This document shows positions 1 to 8,349 of a stretch of DNA of 64,000 bases, piece by piece (the first letter of the stretch is position 1; the number at the start of each line of letters is the position of its first letter). Position numbers and translations under genes: made by a program. Source of the DNA: an uncultured Gemmatimonadota bacterium (GTDB lineage Bacteria > Gemmatimonadota > Gemmatimonadetes > Gemmatimonadales > Gemmatimonadaceae); NCBI GenBank assembly GCA_903910555.1, contig CAIVZZ010000025.1, positions 42,788-106,787 of the forward strand, given 5' to 3'. The notes beneath the pieces were generated by a model. The model was not told where the DNA came from. It made no database searches and saw only the letters and a list, made by a program, of their open reading frames with translations.

Positions 1-52
1 AACCGCAAACAGCGGGTTTTCAGACGTTAGACAAAAGACCTAGACGTCAGAC
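1..52. repeat. Family C intergenic repeat, partial copy (C1)
   Basis: The words CAAACAGCGGGTTTTCAGAC, GTTAGAC and TAGACGTCAGAC closely match the right arm of the longer inverted repeats at 61541-61682 and 63716-63857. Only one arm is in the window; the other would lie to the left. It overlaps the last codons of cmk. Confidence 0.75.
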
Positions 53-720
53 TTTACCTGGCGGGCCAAATCGACGATCCGATCAACCTGCTCGTCCTGC
101 GTCAGGTGGGTCGTGTCAATCACGACGGCGTCATCGGCCTGTCTCGTCTGCTCCGCGTCCTTCACATCGCGCTGGCGCAGCGCGTGGGTCTCCGCGTCGA
201 TCTCCGCTTCCATCGGCATGCGTCCAAGCCGCTGCAGCAACCGGCGCCGCGCGCGCTCCTCGGCCTTCGCAATCAGGAAGATTTTCAGCTGCGCTTTCGG
301 AAAAACCGCCGTGCCCATATCACGGCCATCCACGACGATCGGACCGTCTGCCGCGCACTCCCACATCCGGTCATTCACCCACGCGCGAACCGGCTCCATC
401 TTGGCGACCATGCTCACCAGCGCCGTGATCGCGGGCTCGTGCAGCTCCTCGCTCACCGGCTTGCCGCTCAGCGTGATCTCGAAACTCGTCCCGCTCCGCA
501 CGAGCGCGATTCGTCTCGCTTCGTGCACGATCGATCCGGCGTTCCACGACTCGGGCACGCCCGAACGTCCAGTCCGCGCCAGCGTAGCCGCGCGATACAG
601 CGCGCCGGAGTCCGCGTGGTGAATCCCGAGTCGCTCTGCCACAAGCTTCGCGGTCGACGACTTCCCTGACGCCGCCGGCCCGTCAATCGCGATGACGAAG
701 TGATGATCAGCGTGCGACAC
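40..720 (-). CDS. cmk: Cytidylate kinase
   Basis: Transfers phosphate from ATP to CMP/dCMP in the cytosol for pyrimidine nucleotide recycling. The P-loop GPAASGKSS lies at residues 14-22, and the family's GRDMGT and RDxxD-type segments follow. I chose the GTG at 720, which gives 226 aa, the usual family length, and overlaps the aroA stop by 14 bp; the reading frame is open further upstream (to 798) but that part has no family similarity. It is the last gene of the dapE-to-cmk operon. The final residues (VKSDV, then TAG) are encoded by the edge of the family C repeat, so the C-terminus was probably reset by that repeat. Confidence 0.93.
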   Translation of the reverse strand: MSHADHHFVIAIDGPAASGKSSTAKLVAERLGIHHADSGALYRAATLARTGRSGVPESWNAGSIVHEARRIALVRSGTSFEITLSGKPVSEELHEPAITALVSMVAKMEPVRAWVNDRMWECAADGPIVVDGRDMGTAVFPKAQLKIFLIAKAEERARRRLLQRLGRMPMEAEIDAETHALRQRDVKDAEQTRQADDAVVIDTTHLTQDEQVDRIVDLARQVKSDV

Positions 721-1966
721 GCGCGAGATCGCTCCAGAAGCCGGGGTACGAAACGCTGACACAATCCCGATCATCGATCTCGATCTCATTCCCGTCAACC
801 GCGCCGAGCACGCCGAACGCCATCGCGATGCGATGGTCGCCGTACGTCGTCACTTTGCCTTTCAGCGGCCGGTCGCTGCCATGAATCACGAATCCATCAG
901 GAAGTTCACTGGCGTCCGCGCCAATCGCCTTCAGGTTCTGAACCACGGCCGCGATGCGGTCGCTTTCTTTGACGCGCAGTTCGGCGGCTCCCGTGACGCG
1001 CGTCTCGCCATGCGCGCGCGACGCGACGCAGGCGATGATCGGGAGTTCGTCGATGAGCGACGGCACCATCGTCGGATCGATCGTGATGCCGCGCAGCTGT
1101 CGCGCGCTCACGACAAGACGCGCGACGGGCTCGCCACCGTCGTCGTGGATGTCCTCGTACGCAATCAGCGCCCCCATGTCGGCGAGCATCTCGAATCCGC
1201 CGGTACGAGACGAGTTCACGCACACGTGATCGATCACGAGCGATCCGCCGGTCGACATCGCCGCGAGCGCGACGAAAAACGCCGCAGACGACGGATCGCC
1301 TGGGACGTCGGTGTCTGCCGTGTTGAGCGTGGCATTCGGGAGCAGCGTCACCACGTTGCCGTCTGAGCGAACGTCGACGCCGCGCGCGCGCAGCATCCGC
1401 TCGGTGTGATCGCGCGTCGAGGCGGGCTCGTGCACTTCGACGGGAACATCTGCGACAAGGCCGGCGAGCAGCACCGCGCTCTTCACCTGCGCGCTCGCCG
1501 TCTCGCTGAACCAGGTCGTGCCGGTGAGGAGACCGCCATGGACGGTCATCGGAAGCCCGTCGCCGGTTGCAAATGCGAACTTCGCGCCCATCGCCTCGAG
1601 CGGTTTCGCGACGCGCTTCATTGGACGCTTGCTCAGGCTGGCATCGCCGGTGACGCGCGAATCAAATGGAATCGCCGCGAGGATTCCGGACATCAGCCGC
1701 GCGGTGGTGCCGCTGTTGCCGCAGTCGAGATCGGTCGCGCTCTCGCGCAAACCGCGGAGGCCACCGCCTCGCACGGTGAACTCCGTTGCAACCACGCCGG
1801 GAATCGTCGCGCCAAGCGCGCGGAGAACGCCGGCGGTGGACTTCACATCTTCCGAACAGAGCAGACCGCGCACGCGCGATTCGCCTTTCCCAAGCGCGGC
1901 GAACATGAGCGCGCGATGCGAAATCGATTTGTCACCAGGCACGCGCAGCGAACCGTCAACGCGCAT
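707..1966 (-). CDS. aroA: 3-phosphoshikimate 1-carboxyvinyltransferase (EPSP synthase)
   Basis: Sixth step of the shikimate pathway: joins shikimate-3-phosphate and phosphoenolpyruvate. At 419 aa it has normal length. PGDKSISHR near residues 10-18 is the substrate-binding signature, followed by GNSGTTARL, the PSSAAFF segment, LPIIACVA and VKESDR, all diagnostic of AroA. It starts inside the dapD stop (TAATG) and runs 14 bp into cmk, so it is translationally coupled at both ends. An aroA-cmk pair is common in bacteria; its fusion to the lysine operon here puts two aspartate- or shikimate-derived pathways under one transcript (inference). Confidence 0.96.
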   Translation of the reverse strand: MRVDGSLRVPGDKSISHRALMFAALGKGESRVRGLLCSEDVKSTAGVLRALGATIPGVVATEFTVRGGGLRGLRESATDLDCGNSGTTARLMSGILAAIPFDSRVTGDASLSKRPMKRVAKPLEAMGAKFAFATGDGLPMTVHGGLLTGTTWFSETASAQVKSAVLLAGLVADVPVEVHEPASTRDHTERMLRARGVDVRSDGNVVTLLPNATLNTADTDVPGDPSSAAFFVALAAMSTGGSLVIDHVCVNSSRTGGFEMLADMGALIAYEDIHDDGGEPVARLVVSARQLRGITIDPTMVPSLIDELPIIACVASRAHGETRVTGAAELRVKESDRIAAVVQNLKAIGADASELPDGFVIHGSDRPLKGKVTTYGDHRIAMAFGVLGAVDGNEIEIDDRDCVSVSYPGFWSDLARVAR

Positions 1967-2829
1967 TATCGAAGCCAGCTTTCGAGAGCAGTCGCGAGAT
2001 CTGTTTTCTCATCGCGGTACTTCACGATGACCGGAGTCTGGAGCGAGAGTCCTTCATCCGACGCCCATCCGCTCTTCACCGCGCGCGCACCCGGAACGAC
2101 AACAGCGCCTGCCGGAATCTCCAGCGGTGAATCAGCGCCGGCGCGATACACTTTCTCGCGCACCAGATCATACACGGGCGTACCGCGTGTGAGTACGACG
2201 CCCGCGGCGAGTACAGCCTTCGCGCGAACCACCGTCCCTTCATACACACCGCAGTTCCCGCCGACGATCACATCGTCTTCAATAATCACGGGCGATGCGT
2301 TCACCGGCTCAAGCACTCCGCCGATCTGCGCCGCGGCACTGATATGACAGCGCGCGCCGATCTGCGCGCACGATCCCACCAGCGCGTGCGAATCGATCAT
2401 CGTCCCTGCGCCGATGTACGACCCGACGTTCACGAACATCGGCGGCATGCAGACGACTCCGGGCGCGACATACGCGCCGCGGCGAATCGTCGATCCGCCC
2501 GGCACGATGCGCACGCCGCGATCCAATCCGAACCGCTGCGGCGGGATCGTGTCTTTATCGACAAACGAAAAACCGTCGCCGCCCGGCGAGAGATCGGCGA
2601 GCTTACCGAAACGAAACGCGACAAGAATCCCGCGCTTCACCCACGGCACCGCGTGCCAGGCGCCGTCTGCGCCGAGAACTCCCGAGCGGACCGTTCCGGC
2701 CTCGAGTGCTTCGAGCAGCTGATTTACGACGCGCGAGGTATCACGGGGCGTCTCCGAACCCGACGGCAGCGCGAAGATTTCGTCGACGCGTGCTTCGAGC
2801 GCCGCAACGCCAATTCCGGTCACGCTCAT
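1966..2829 (-). CDS. dapD: 2,3,4,5-tetrahydropyridine-2,6-dicarboxylate N-succinyltransferase
   Basis: Adds a succinyl group from succinyl-CoA to tetrahydrodipicolinate, committing lysine/diaminopimelate synthesis to the succinylase branch. The 287-aa protein has an alpha-helical N-terminus and then a left-handed beta-helix of hexapeptide repeats (about residues 105-235, e.g. GAYVAPGVV, NVGSYIGAGTMIDSHALVGS, GARCHISAAAQIGG). FRFGKLADLSPGGDGFSFVD resembles the DapD region before the helix. It overlaps dapA by ATGA upstream and aroA by one base downstream. It matches the desuccinylase-like gene at the head of the operon. Confidence 0.93.
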   Translation of the reverse strand: MSVTGIGVAALEARVDEIFALPSGSETPRDTSRVVNQLLEALEAGTVRSGVLGADGAWHAVPWVKRGILVAFRFGKLADLSPGGDGFSFVDKDTIPPQRFGLDRGVRIVPGGSTIRRGAYVAPGVVCMPPMFVNVGSYIGAGTMIDSHALVGSCAQIGARCHISAAAQIGGVLEPVNASPVIIEDDVIVGGNCGVYEGTVVRAKAVLAAGVVLTRGTPVYDLVREKVYRAGADSPLEIPAGAVVVPGARAVKSGWASDEGLSLQTPVIVKYRDEKTDLATALESWLR

Positions 2830-3728
2830 TTCGCGAGCGCTCCGGCTTCCACCAGACTCGCGCGCAGTTTCGCGTCGTGCTTTGAGTCCATCGGCACGAG
2901 CGGCAGACGCAGTTGGTTCTTCACGCGGCCCATCATCGCGAGCGCTGCCTTCACCGGAATCGGGTTCGATTCGCAGAACGCCGTGCCCATCAGAGCGTGC
3001 AGCTGCAAATGCAGCGCACGTGCCGCTTCCATGTTCCCCTCAAGCGCGCGACGGCACAGATCGGCCATCGGGCGCGGCGCAACGTTCGACACAACGGATA
3101 CGACGCCCTGCCCGCCCGCCGCAATCACGCCGAGCGTGATCGCGTCGTCGCCGGAAAGGACGCTAAAATCCTTCGGCGCGTGACGGATGATCTCTGAAAT
3201 CTGCGCAGGATTTCCAGACGCCTCTTTCACCGCGACGATATTTTTGTGCTCGGCCAACGCCAGCGTCGTTTCGGCTTCGATGTTGCTCGCCGTACGACCG
3301 GGCACGTTGTAGACCACAATCGGCAACGGTGATGCATCGGCCACCGCGCGGAAATGCGCGAGAATGCCGCGCTGCGGCGGCTTGCTGTACATCGGTGAGA
3401 CGTGCAACAGATGTGTCGCACCGGTTGAACCCATCGCCTTCGACGTCTCGATCGCCACGCGCGTGTCGTTCCCGCCCGCGCCCGCAATCACCGGCACTCG
3501 GCCGCCCGCGCGCTCCACGCACAACTTCACCACCGTCAGCCGCTCCTCGAGCGACATCGTCGCCGCTTCGCCCGTGGAGCCCACTGGAACGAGTCCGTGG
3601 ATTCCCTCGGCAATCTGCCACTCAACCAATTTTGCAAACGCGTCGGTATCGATCGCGCCTGTCGTGTCGAACGGTGTGGCGAGCGCCGTGAAGCAGCCTG
3701 TGAGCATGGAGTTTGTCGCCTGTGTCAT
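2826..3728 (-). CDS. dapA: 4-hydroxy-tetrahydrodipicolinate synthase
   Basis: Condenses pyruvate with aspartate semialdehyde, the branch point into lysine and peptidoglycan diaminopimelate. TIM-barrel protein with the Schiff-base lysine at K168 (VAVKEASGN), the catalytic tyrosine at Y140 (VVYNVPGRT) and the GSTGE phosphate/pyruvate loop at residues 50-54. I start it at the ATG at 3728, overlapping the dapB stop as ATGA and giving 300 aa, the family norm; the frame extends 22 codons further but without similarity. Feedback inhibition by lysine cannot be judged from the sequence. Confidence 0.95.
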   Translation of the reverse strand: MTQATNSMLTGCFTALATPFDTTGAIDTDAFAKLVEWQIAEGIHGLVPVGSTGEAATMSLEERLTVVKLCVERAGGRVPVIAGAGGNDTRVAIETSKAMGSTGATHLLHVSPMYSKPPQRGILAHFRAVADASPLPIVVYNVPGRTASNIEAETTLALAEHKNIVAVKEASGNPAQISEIIRHAPKDFSVLSGDDAITLGVIAAGGQGVVSVVSNVAPRPMADLCRRALEGNMEAARALHLQLHALMGTAFCESNPIPVKAALAMMGRVKNQLRLPLVPMDSKHDAKLRASLVEAGALAK

Positions 3729-4444
3729 TCGGAAGTTCCAGTAGTACCAAGCATGTGGTCGAACGTGAACACACCCTGTCTGCCGACAATCCAACGCGCT
3801 GCGGTCAGCGCACCCGTTGCGAACACACGGCGATCGCGCGCGACATGTTCCAGCGCGATCTGCTCGAATGCGCCGTCGAAAATCACCTTGTGCGTGCCTG
3901 GGACATTCCCAACACGGACACTCGTGATTGGCACCGGTTTTCCCGCGGCCTTTTCAGCGACATCGGCGAGCGCACGAGCCGTTCCCGACGGCGCGTCGAC
4001 CTTCTGATTGTGATGCGTCTCGATGAGGTGCGCGTCAAAGCCGGCGTTCGCTTCCGCAACCAGGCGCGCCGCATTCGCAACGATCCGCGAGAACAGATGC
4101 ACACCGATCGAAAAGTTCGGCGCCCAGAGCAGCGCTCCCTTCCTCGTGCGGATTTCTTCTTCCACTTCCGCGCGCGAGTTATCCCAGCCTGTGGTACCGC
4201 ACACCACAGGGCATCCGGCGGCGAGACAACCGCGCACGTTGGCCGCCGCGAATTGCGGCGTGGTGAATTCGACGGCGACTTCGGCACCATCGAGCAGCGG
4301 CTTGGTGATCCCCTGCGGGAGAACCTGCTGCTCACCGAGGAGCGCGACGACTTCAAAACCGTACTGCGAGGCGAGCGATGCGATCGCCTGCCCCATCTTG
4401 CCGTCGCCGATCACGGCGAGTCGAAGCGTTTTTGAATTTGTCAT
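3725..4444 (-). CDS. dapB: 4-hydroxy-tetrahydrodipicolinate reductase
   Basis: Reduces the DapA product with NAD(P)H. The Rossmann motif GDGKMG is at residues 13-18; the catalytic and substrate segment ETHHNQKVDAPSGTA is present, as is GTTGWD in the middle. The 239-aa length is slightly short but within the family. It is joined by ATGA overlaps to lysC upstream and dapA downstream. Confidence 0.95.
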   Translation of the reverse strand: MTNSKTLRLAVIGDGKMGQAIASLASQYGFEVVALLGEQQVLPQGITKPLLDGAEVAVEFTTPQFAAANVRGCLAAGCPVVCGTTGWDNSRAEVEEEIRTRKGALLWAPNFSIGVHLFSRIVANAARLVAEANAGFDAHLIETHHNQKVDAPSGTARALADVAEKAAGKPVPITSVRVGNVPGTHKVIFDGAFEQIALEHVARDRRVFATGALTAARWIVGRQGVFTFDHMLGTTGTSE

Positions 4445-5799
4445 TTCGCCGGCGCTCCGAAAAACGAGGCGTGAAGGCGGCGCATGACAGGCTTCAGCTC
4501 ATCGCCATCGACAATCAGCGTGAGGTTGATGCCGCTCGCGCTCAGCGAGACCATATGCAGGCGAACATCGCCAAGCGCGACGAGCGCCTGCGCCATCGTT
4601 GGGCTGCTCTCGCCGAGTCCGGCGCCGACGATCGCGACAATCGCACGACCACGTTCAACGCCAACATCGCCGAACTCGCGCAGCTGTCCAACGACAGAAT
4701 CGAGATGCTGATCGTCATCCACCGTCAGCGACACCGAAACTTCAGAAGTCGCCACGACGTCCACCGACGTGCGATTGCGCTCGAACACTTCAAAAATCGC
4801 CCGCAGCGCACCCGGTGTTGCGAGCATGCGCGGGCTGCGCACTTTCACAATCACGACGTTTGCCTTGCCCGCAATCGCGCGCACCGGAAGCCGCGGCGCA
4901 TCGAAGGTGATGCGCGTTCCTTTGCCCGACGGGTTCAGCGAGTTGAACACGAACACGGGAATCCCGCGCCGCACCGCCGGTGCGATCGTATTCGGGTGCA
5001 GCACCTTCGCGCCGAAACTCGCGAGTTCCGCGGCTTCGTCGAATCGAATGTGCTCGATGAGCTTCGCACCATCTACAACGCGCGGATCGGCGGTCAGCAT
5101 GCCATCGACGTCGGTCCAGATTTCGATCGCGTCGGCTTCGAGCGCCGCGCCGAGCAGCGATGCGCTGTAGTCGGACCCGCCACGGCCAAGCGTCGTCGTC
5201 ACGCCGGTTGTCGTCTGGCCATAGTAGCCGCCAAGCACCGGCACCTTGCCGTCGCGCACGATCGGCGCGAGATGGTCGCGGCACGCCGCGGCGATCGAAT
5301 CCGGCAGCGGCTCCGCGCGACCGAACGTTGCATCGGTGATCATCACGAGACGCGAATCGACGAACACGGCGTCGATCCCCGCGCGAACAAATGCGGCGGT
5401 AATAATCGGCGCCGAGAGCTGCTCGCCCATCGATGAGATTGCGTCGAGCGACCGTTCGGTCACATGACCGAGCACTGAGAGCGCTTCAGCAAGATGGGCG
5501 AGTTCGTCGAACATCACGCTCGTGTCAGCGGCTATCTCAAGCGCGGCAGCATCGTCGCCGAGCAGATCGGCAATGACCGCCATGTGCCGGTTGCGCAGTG
5601 CTTCGATCGCGGTGATAGCTGCGACGAGATGCCCAGTGGCGGCCTGTTCGGCGGCACCGAGCAGCGCATTCGTCGCGCCCGCGAGCGCGGAGACGACAAC
5701 AACGGGCTGCTTGTCGACGCGGCCGCGGATGATGTCCGCAGTGCGACGAATCGCAGCCGCGTCCGCGACGGACGTTCCGCCGAACTTGCAGACGATCAT
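4441..5799 (-). CDS. lysC: Aspartate kinase
   Basis: First step of the aspartate pathway: phosphorylates L-aspartate. The N-terminal amino-acid kinase domain begins KFGGTSVAD (residues 5-13), with GRGGSDYSA and WTDVDGMLTADPR further on; the last roughly 140 residues form the paired ACT-type regulatory region (NVVIVKVRSPRML, IVAIVGAGLGES). At 452 aa it resembles the monofunctional lysine-sensitive LysC-III type; no homoserine dehydrogenase is fused. ACT domains imply allosteric control by an end product, probably lysine (inference). ATGA overlaps tie it to asd and dapB. Confidence 0.95.
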   Translation of the reverse strand: MIVCKFGGTSVADAAAIRRTADIIRGRVDKQPVVVVSALAGATNALLGAAEQAATGHLVAAITAIEALRNRHMAVIADLLGDDAAALEIAADTSVMFDELAHLAEALSVLGHVTERSLDAISSMGEQLSAPIITAAFVRAGIDAVFVDSRLVMITDATFGRAEPLPDSIAAACRDHLAPIVRDGKVPVLGGYYGQTTTGVTTTLGRGGSDYSASLLGAALEADAIEIWTDVDGMLTADPRVVDGAKLIEHIRFDEAAELASFGAKVLHPNTIAPAVRRGIPVFVFNSLNPSGKGTRITFDAPRLPVRAIAGKANVVIVKVRSPRMLATPGALRAIFEVFERNRTSVDVVATSEVSVSLTVDDDQHLDSVVGQLREFGDVGVERGRAIVAIVGAGLGESSPTMAQALVALGDVRLHMVSLSASGINLTLIVDGDELKPVMRRLHASFFGAPAK

Positions 5800-6860
5800 C
5801 TGGAGATCACGCCGGTCTTCACGAGTACTTCTGCGTTGAGAATCGAACCGCCCGCCGCACCACGAATCGTATTGTGTCCCATCGCCACCATACGCAGCTG
5901 CATGATCGGGTCCTCGCGCACGCGGCCGACAGACACGGTCATGCCGCGGCCATCGTTCACATCGCGGCGCGGCTGCGGGCGGTCCTGTTCATCGCGGTAG
6001 CGCAGCGGAAGATCAGGCGCAGACGGCAGTCCGCGCACGGAAGCATCACCGCGCCATTCGCGAATCGCGGAGATCGCGGCGTCGACCGTTGGTTTCGTAT
6101 TGAACGTCATCGAGAGACACACCGTGTGCCCATTCTCCACGGCAACGCGATTCGCGTGCGCGCTCACGACAAACGGTGCATCGTCGATTTTCGAGCCGGA
6201 AAGTTTGCCGAGCATCTTCTGCATTTCGCGCTCGATCTTCTGCTCTTCCTCGCCGCCGATGTACGGAATCACATTGCCGAGGATGTCCAGCGACGGCACG
6301 CCGGGGTAACCGGCCCCGGAAATCGCCTGCATCGTCGCGACGATCACCTGCTTGAGTCCGAACTTCTCGTGCAGCGGCGCCATCGCGAGCGCGGCGACAG
6401 TCGCGGCGCAGTTCGCATTCGTCACGATCGCGCCTGACCATCCACGGGCCGCGCGCTGCGCAGTGATCAATCCCAAGTGCGACGCGTTCACTTCTGGAAT
6501 CACGAGCGGAACGTCCGCGGCCATGCGGAAGTTCTTTGCATTGCTGAGCACCACGCGACCCGCCTTCGCGAATGCGGGCTCGAGATCACCCGCTGCGGCG
6601 GCGTCGAGCGCGGAGAACACCACCGGCGACGTGACCTGCGCGGAGTCGCACGCTTTCACCGTGAGCGCGGCGACATCGGCGGGCATATTCCCTTCGATCC
6701 ACCGTGTTGCTTCGGCATAACTCTTCCCCGCCGAACGCTCGCTCGCCGCAACTTCGGCCACATAAAACCAGGGATGCCCGTCGAGCAGGCGAATGAACGT
6801 CTGGCCGACGGCACCGGTGGCGCCGAGGATCGCTACGGGAATGCGTTCTGAACTTGTCAT
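5796..6860 (-). CDS. asd: Aspartate-semialdehyde dehydrogenase
   Basis: Converts aspartyl phosphate to aspartate semialdehyde with NADPH. The NADP-binding loop GATGAVG lies at residues 13-19 and the catalytic cysteine is C151 in NANCAATV. At 354 aa, with internal features such as the ISGAGYPGVPSLD segment, it looks like the archaeal/fungal-type Asd subfamily rather than the E. coli type (inference). It overlaps the dapE-like gene and lysC by ATGA. Confidence 0.94.
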   Translation of the reverse strand: MTSSERIPVAILGATGAVGQTFIRLLDGHPWFYVAEVAASERSAGKSYAEATRWIEGNMPADVAALTVKACDSAQVTSPVVFSALDAAAAGDLEPAFAKAGRVVLSNAKNFRMAADVPLVIPEVNASHLGLITAQRAARGWSGAIVTNANCAATVAALAMAPLHEKFGLKQVIVATMQAISGAGYPGVPSLDILGNVIPYIGGEEEQKIEREMQKMLGKLSGSKIDDAPFVVSAHANRVAVENGHTVCLSMTFNTKPTVDAAISAIREWRGDASVRGLPSAPDLPLRYRDEQDRPQPRRDVNDGRGMTVSVGRVREDPIMQLRMVAMGHNTIRGAAGGSILNAEVLVKTGVISR

Positions 6861-7855
6861 ACGGGGAGTAGAGAGCGAACGAGCCGCTCGTAGTGATCGA
6901 CACTGGCGCGAAGTTCGTCGACCGCAACGAACTCATCGGGCGTGTGTGCAACGTGAATGGATCCAGGTCCAAAGAGCAGCGGCGTGCCCCAATTGGTGAG
7001 CAGCGGAACGTCGGTCGCGAACGCGACTGGTTTCTGGTCGAACCCCGGCACGGTGTGAAAATGCATCGCAGGCGTGTACGCGCCGTATTCGACCTCGGCG
7101 CGACCATCGGCCCATTTGTCGATAACAGTTTTCACGGGCGCCGGATCGCCAACGAGACGAATCATCATTTCTGCTTCGGCGAGACCGGGAATGATGTTCG
7201 CTTCCGTGCCGCCGCGAATGAGGCCGATGTTGATTGTTGTCTCGCCGAGGATTTCGTCGCTCGGCATTTTCAGTGCCTGCAATTCCGGGAGCAGGCGGAG
7301 CATCGGCTCGATCGCTGATTCGCCGAGGTGCGGATATGCAGAGTGCGCTTCGCGGCCGCGGGTGCGCGCGATGAATCGCAGCGCGCCTTTGCTGCCGGAG
7401 GCGAGAATGCTTTCAGTCGGTTCGCCGTTGATCAGGAACTTGCTGGTGGCCGGGAGCTGATTTGCGATGCGCGCACCATCGGAGCCGCGCTCTTCGCCAA
7501 CGACAAAAAGCAGATCGACTCTTTCTTCACCGGCCGTCGCGAGACGATCAGCGGCAACGAGCATCGCCGCGGCGATTCCTTTTGCATCGCACGCACCGCG
7601 TCCGAAAAGTTTGCCGGCTTCAGAGCGTGGCGCGACGTACGGTGGCACCGTATCGAGATGCGTCGAGAGCGTGACGCCCCCGCCCTTTCGCGAGGCCCAA
7701 ACATTGCCACGGCCGGGCGTGACTTCTTGTACGGTGACATTCCAGCCGCGCGCGACGAGCCAACGCGCGACAAAGTCCACAGCGCGCCCTTCTTCGCGGG
7801 TGGTGGACGGGATGGCGAGGAGTTCAGCGGCGAGCGCTACGACGTCGACGGACAT
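6857..7855 (-). CDS. dapE: M20-family metallohydrolase, probable succinyl-diaminopimelate desuccinylase
   Basis: Zinc-dependent amidohydrolase of the DapE/ArgE/LysK group (332 aa). Metal ligands and catalytic residues are visible: STHLDTVPP (His, Asp), GRGACDAKG (bridging Asp), and the Glu pair in GEERGSD. Position at the head of a dapD-containing operon supports N-succinyl-LL-diaminopimelate as the substrate. It is shorter than classical DapE (about 375 aa), and LysK- or ArgE-like specificity cannot be excluded. The dapC/argD aminotransferase, dapF and lysA are not in the window, so they must be elsewhere. Confidence 0.8.
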   Translation of the reverse strand: MSVDVVALAAELLAIPSTTREEGRAVDFVARWLVARGWNVTVQEVTPGRGNVWASRKGGGVTLSTHLDTVPPYVAPRSEAGKLFGRGACDAKGIAAAMLVAADRLATAGEERVDLLFVVGEERGSDGARIANQLPATSKFLINGEPTESILASGSKGALRFIARTRGREAHSAYPHLGESAIEPMLRLLPELQALKMPSDEILGETTINIGLIRGGTEANIIPGLAEAEMMIRLVGDPAPVKTVIDKWADGRAEVEYGAYTPAMHFHTVPGFDQKPVAFATDVPLLTNWGTPLLFGPGSIHVAHTPDEFVAVDELRASVDHYERLVRSLLPV

Positions 7856-7927
7856 ACGACAAAACTAGCCTACAGACGGCAAACTACGAAGCGGCAGCTT
7901 TGCGGCAACCGAGTGCCGCGTGGGGCT

Positions 7928-8302
7928 TTACGGGTTGAGCGGGCGCCCCATAGCATACCCCGCGGCGGTCGCCGCTACGCACACCAGGCAGCTGAGCACG
8001 ACGTACAGCGTTGCCTTCCCCCATTCACCGCCGCGCATGAGGCCGAGGGTGTCGAGCGAGAATGAGGAGAACGTAGTGAACCCGCCGCAGAACCCGATCA
8101 TCAGGGTGGCGCGTAGCGGCACTTCGGTCTGGCTGTTCATGAAGAACTTGGCGAGCACGCCGATCACGAGGCAGCCGACGACGTTTACGACGAAGGTGCC
8201 GATCGGGAACTCGAGGTGCAGCGCGCCCTGAACGGCGCGGCCGAGGAGGTAGCGCGCGATGCTGCCGATTGCGCCGCCGATGCCGATCAAGAGGATGATC
8301 AT
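7928..8302 (-). CDS. crcB: Fluoride ion channel CrcB/Fluc
   Basis: Small dual-topology membrane channel that expels fluoride. The 124-aa protein has four hydrophobic segments and the family signatures GGAIGSIARYLLG near the N-terminus, GTFVVNVVGC, and GFCGGFTTFSSFS with the conserved Phe-box. It stands alone on the minus strand, 72 bp upstream of the lysine operon, and is divergent from the amidohydrolase gene. Only 47 bp separate the two starts, and I could not find a fluoride riboswitch there. Confidence 0.95.
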   Translation of the reverse strand: MIILLIGIGGAIGSIARYLLGRAVQGALHLEFPIGTFVVNVVGCLVIGVLAKFFMNSQTEVPLRATLMIGFCGGFTTFSSFSLDTLGLMRGGEWGKATLYVVLSCLVCVAATAAGYAMGRPLNP

Positions 8303-8349
8303 GCTGAGGTATCTAGCCGGGCCGCGCCGTCGCCGCCAGCTTTCGCGTC

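Noticed and set aside
4378..5436. Long plus-strand open frame opposite lysC (352 codons)
   Set aside because: Antisense to a well-supported gene; Arg/His-rich composition typical of high-GC shadow frames and no motifs.
7856..7927. Lysine riboswitch before the dapE operon
   Set aside because: Only 72 bp; no multi-stem lysine aptamer pattern. A GCGGCA/TGCCGC stem there may instead belong to the crcB 3' end.
8303..8349. Fluoride riboswitch upstream of crcB
   Set aside because: Only 47 bp are available between divergent starts and no riboswitch core sequence is recognisable.
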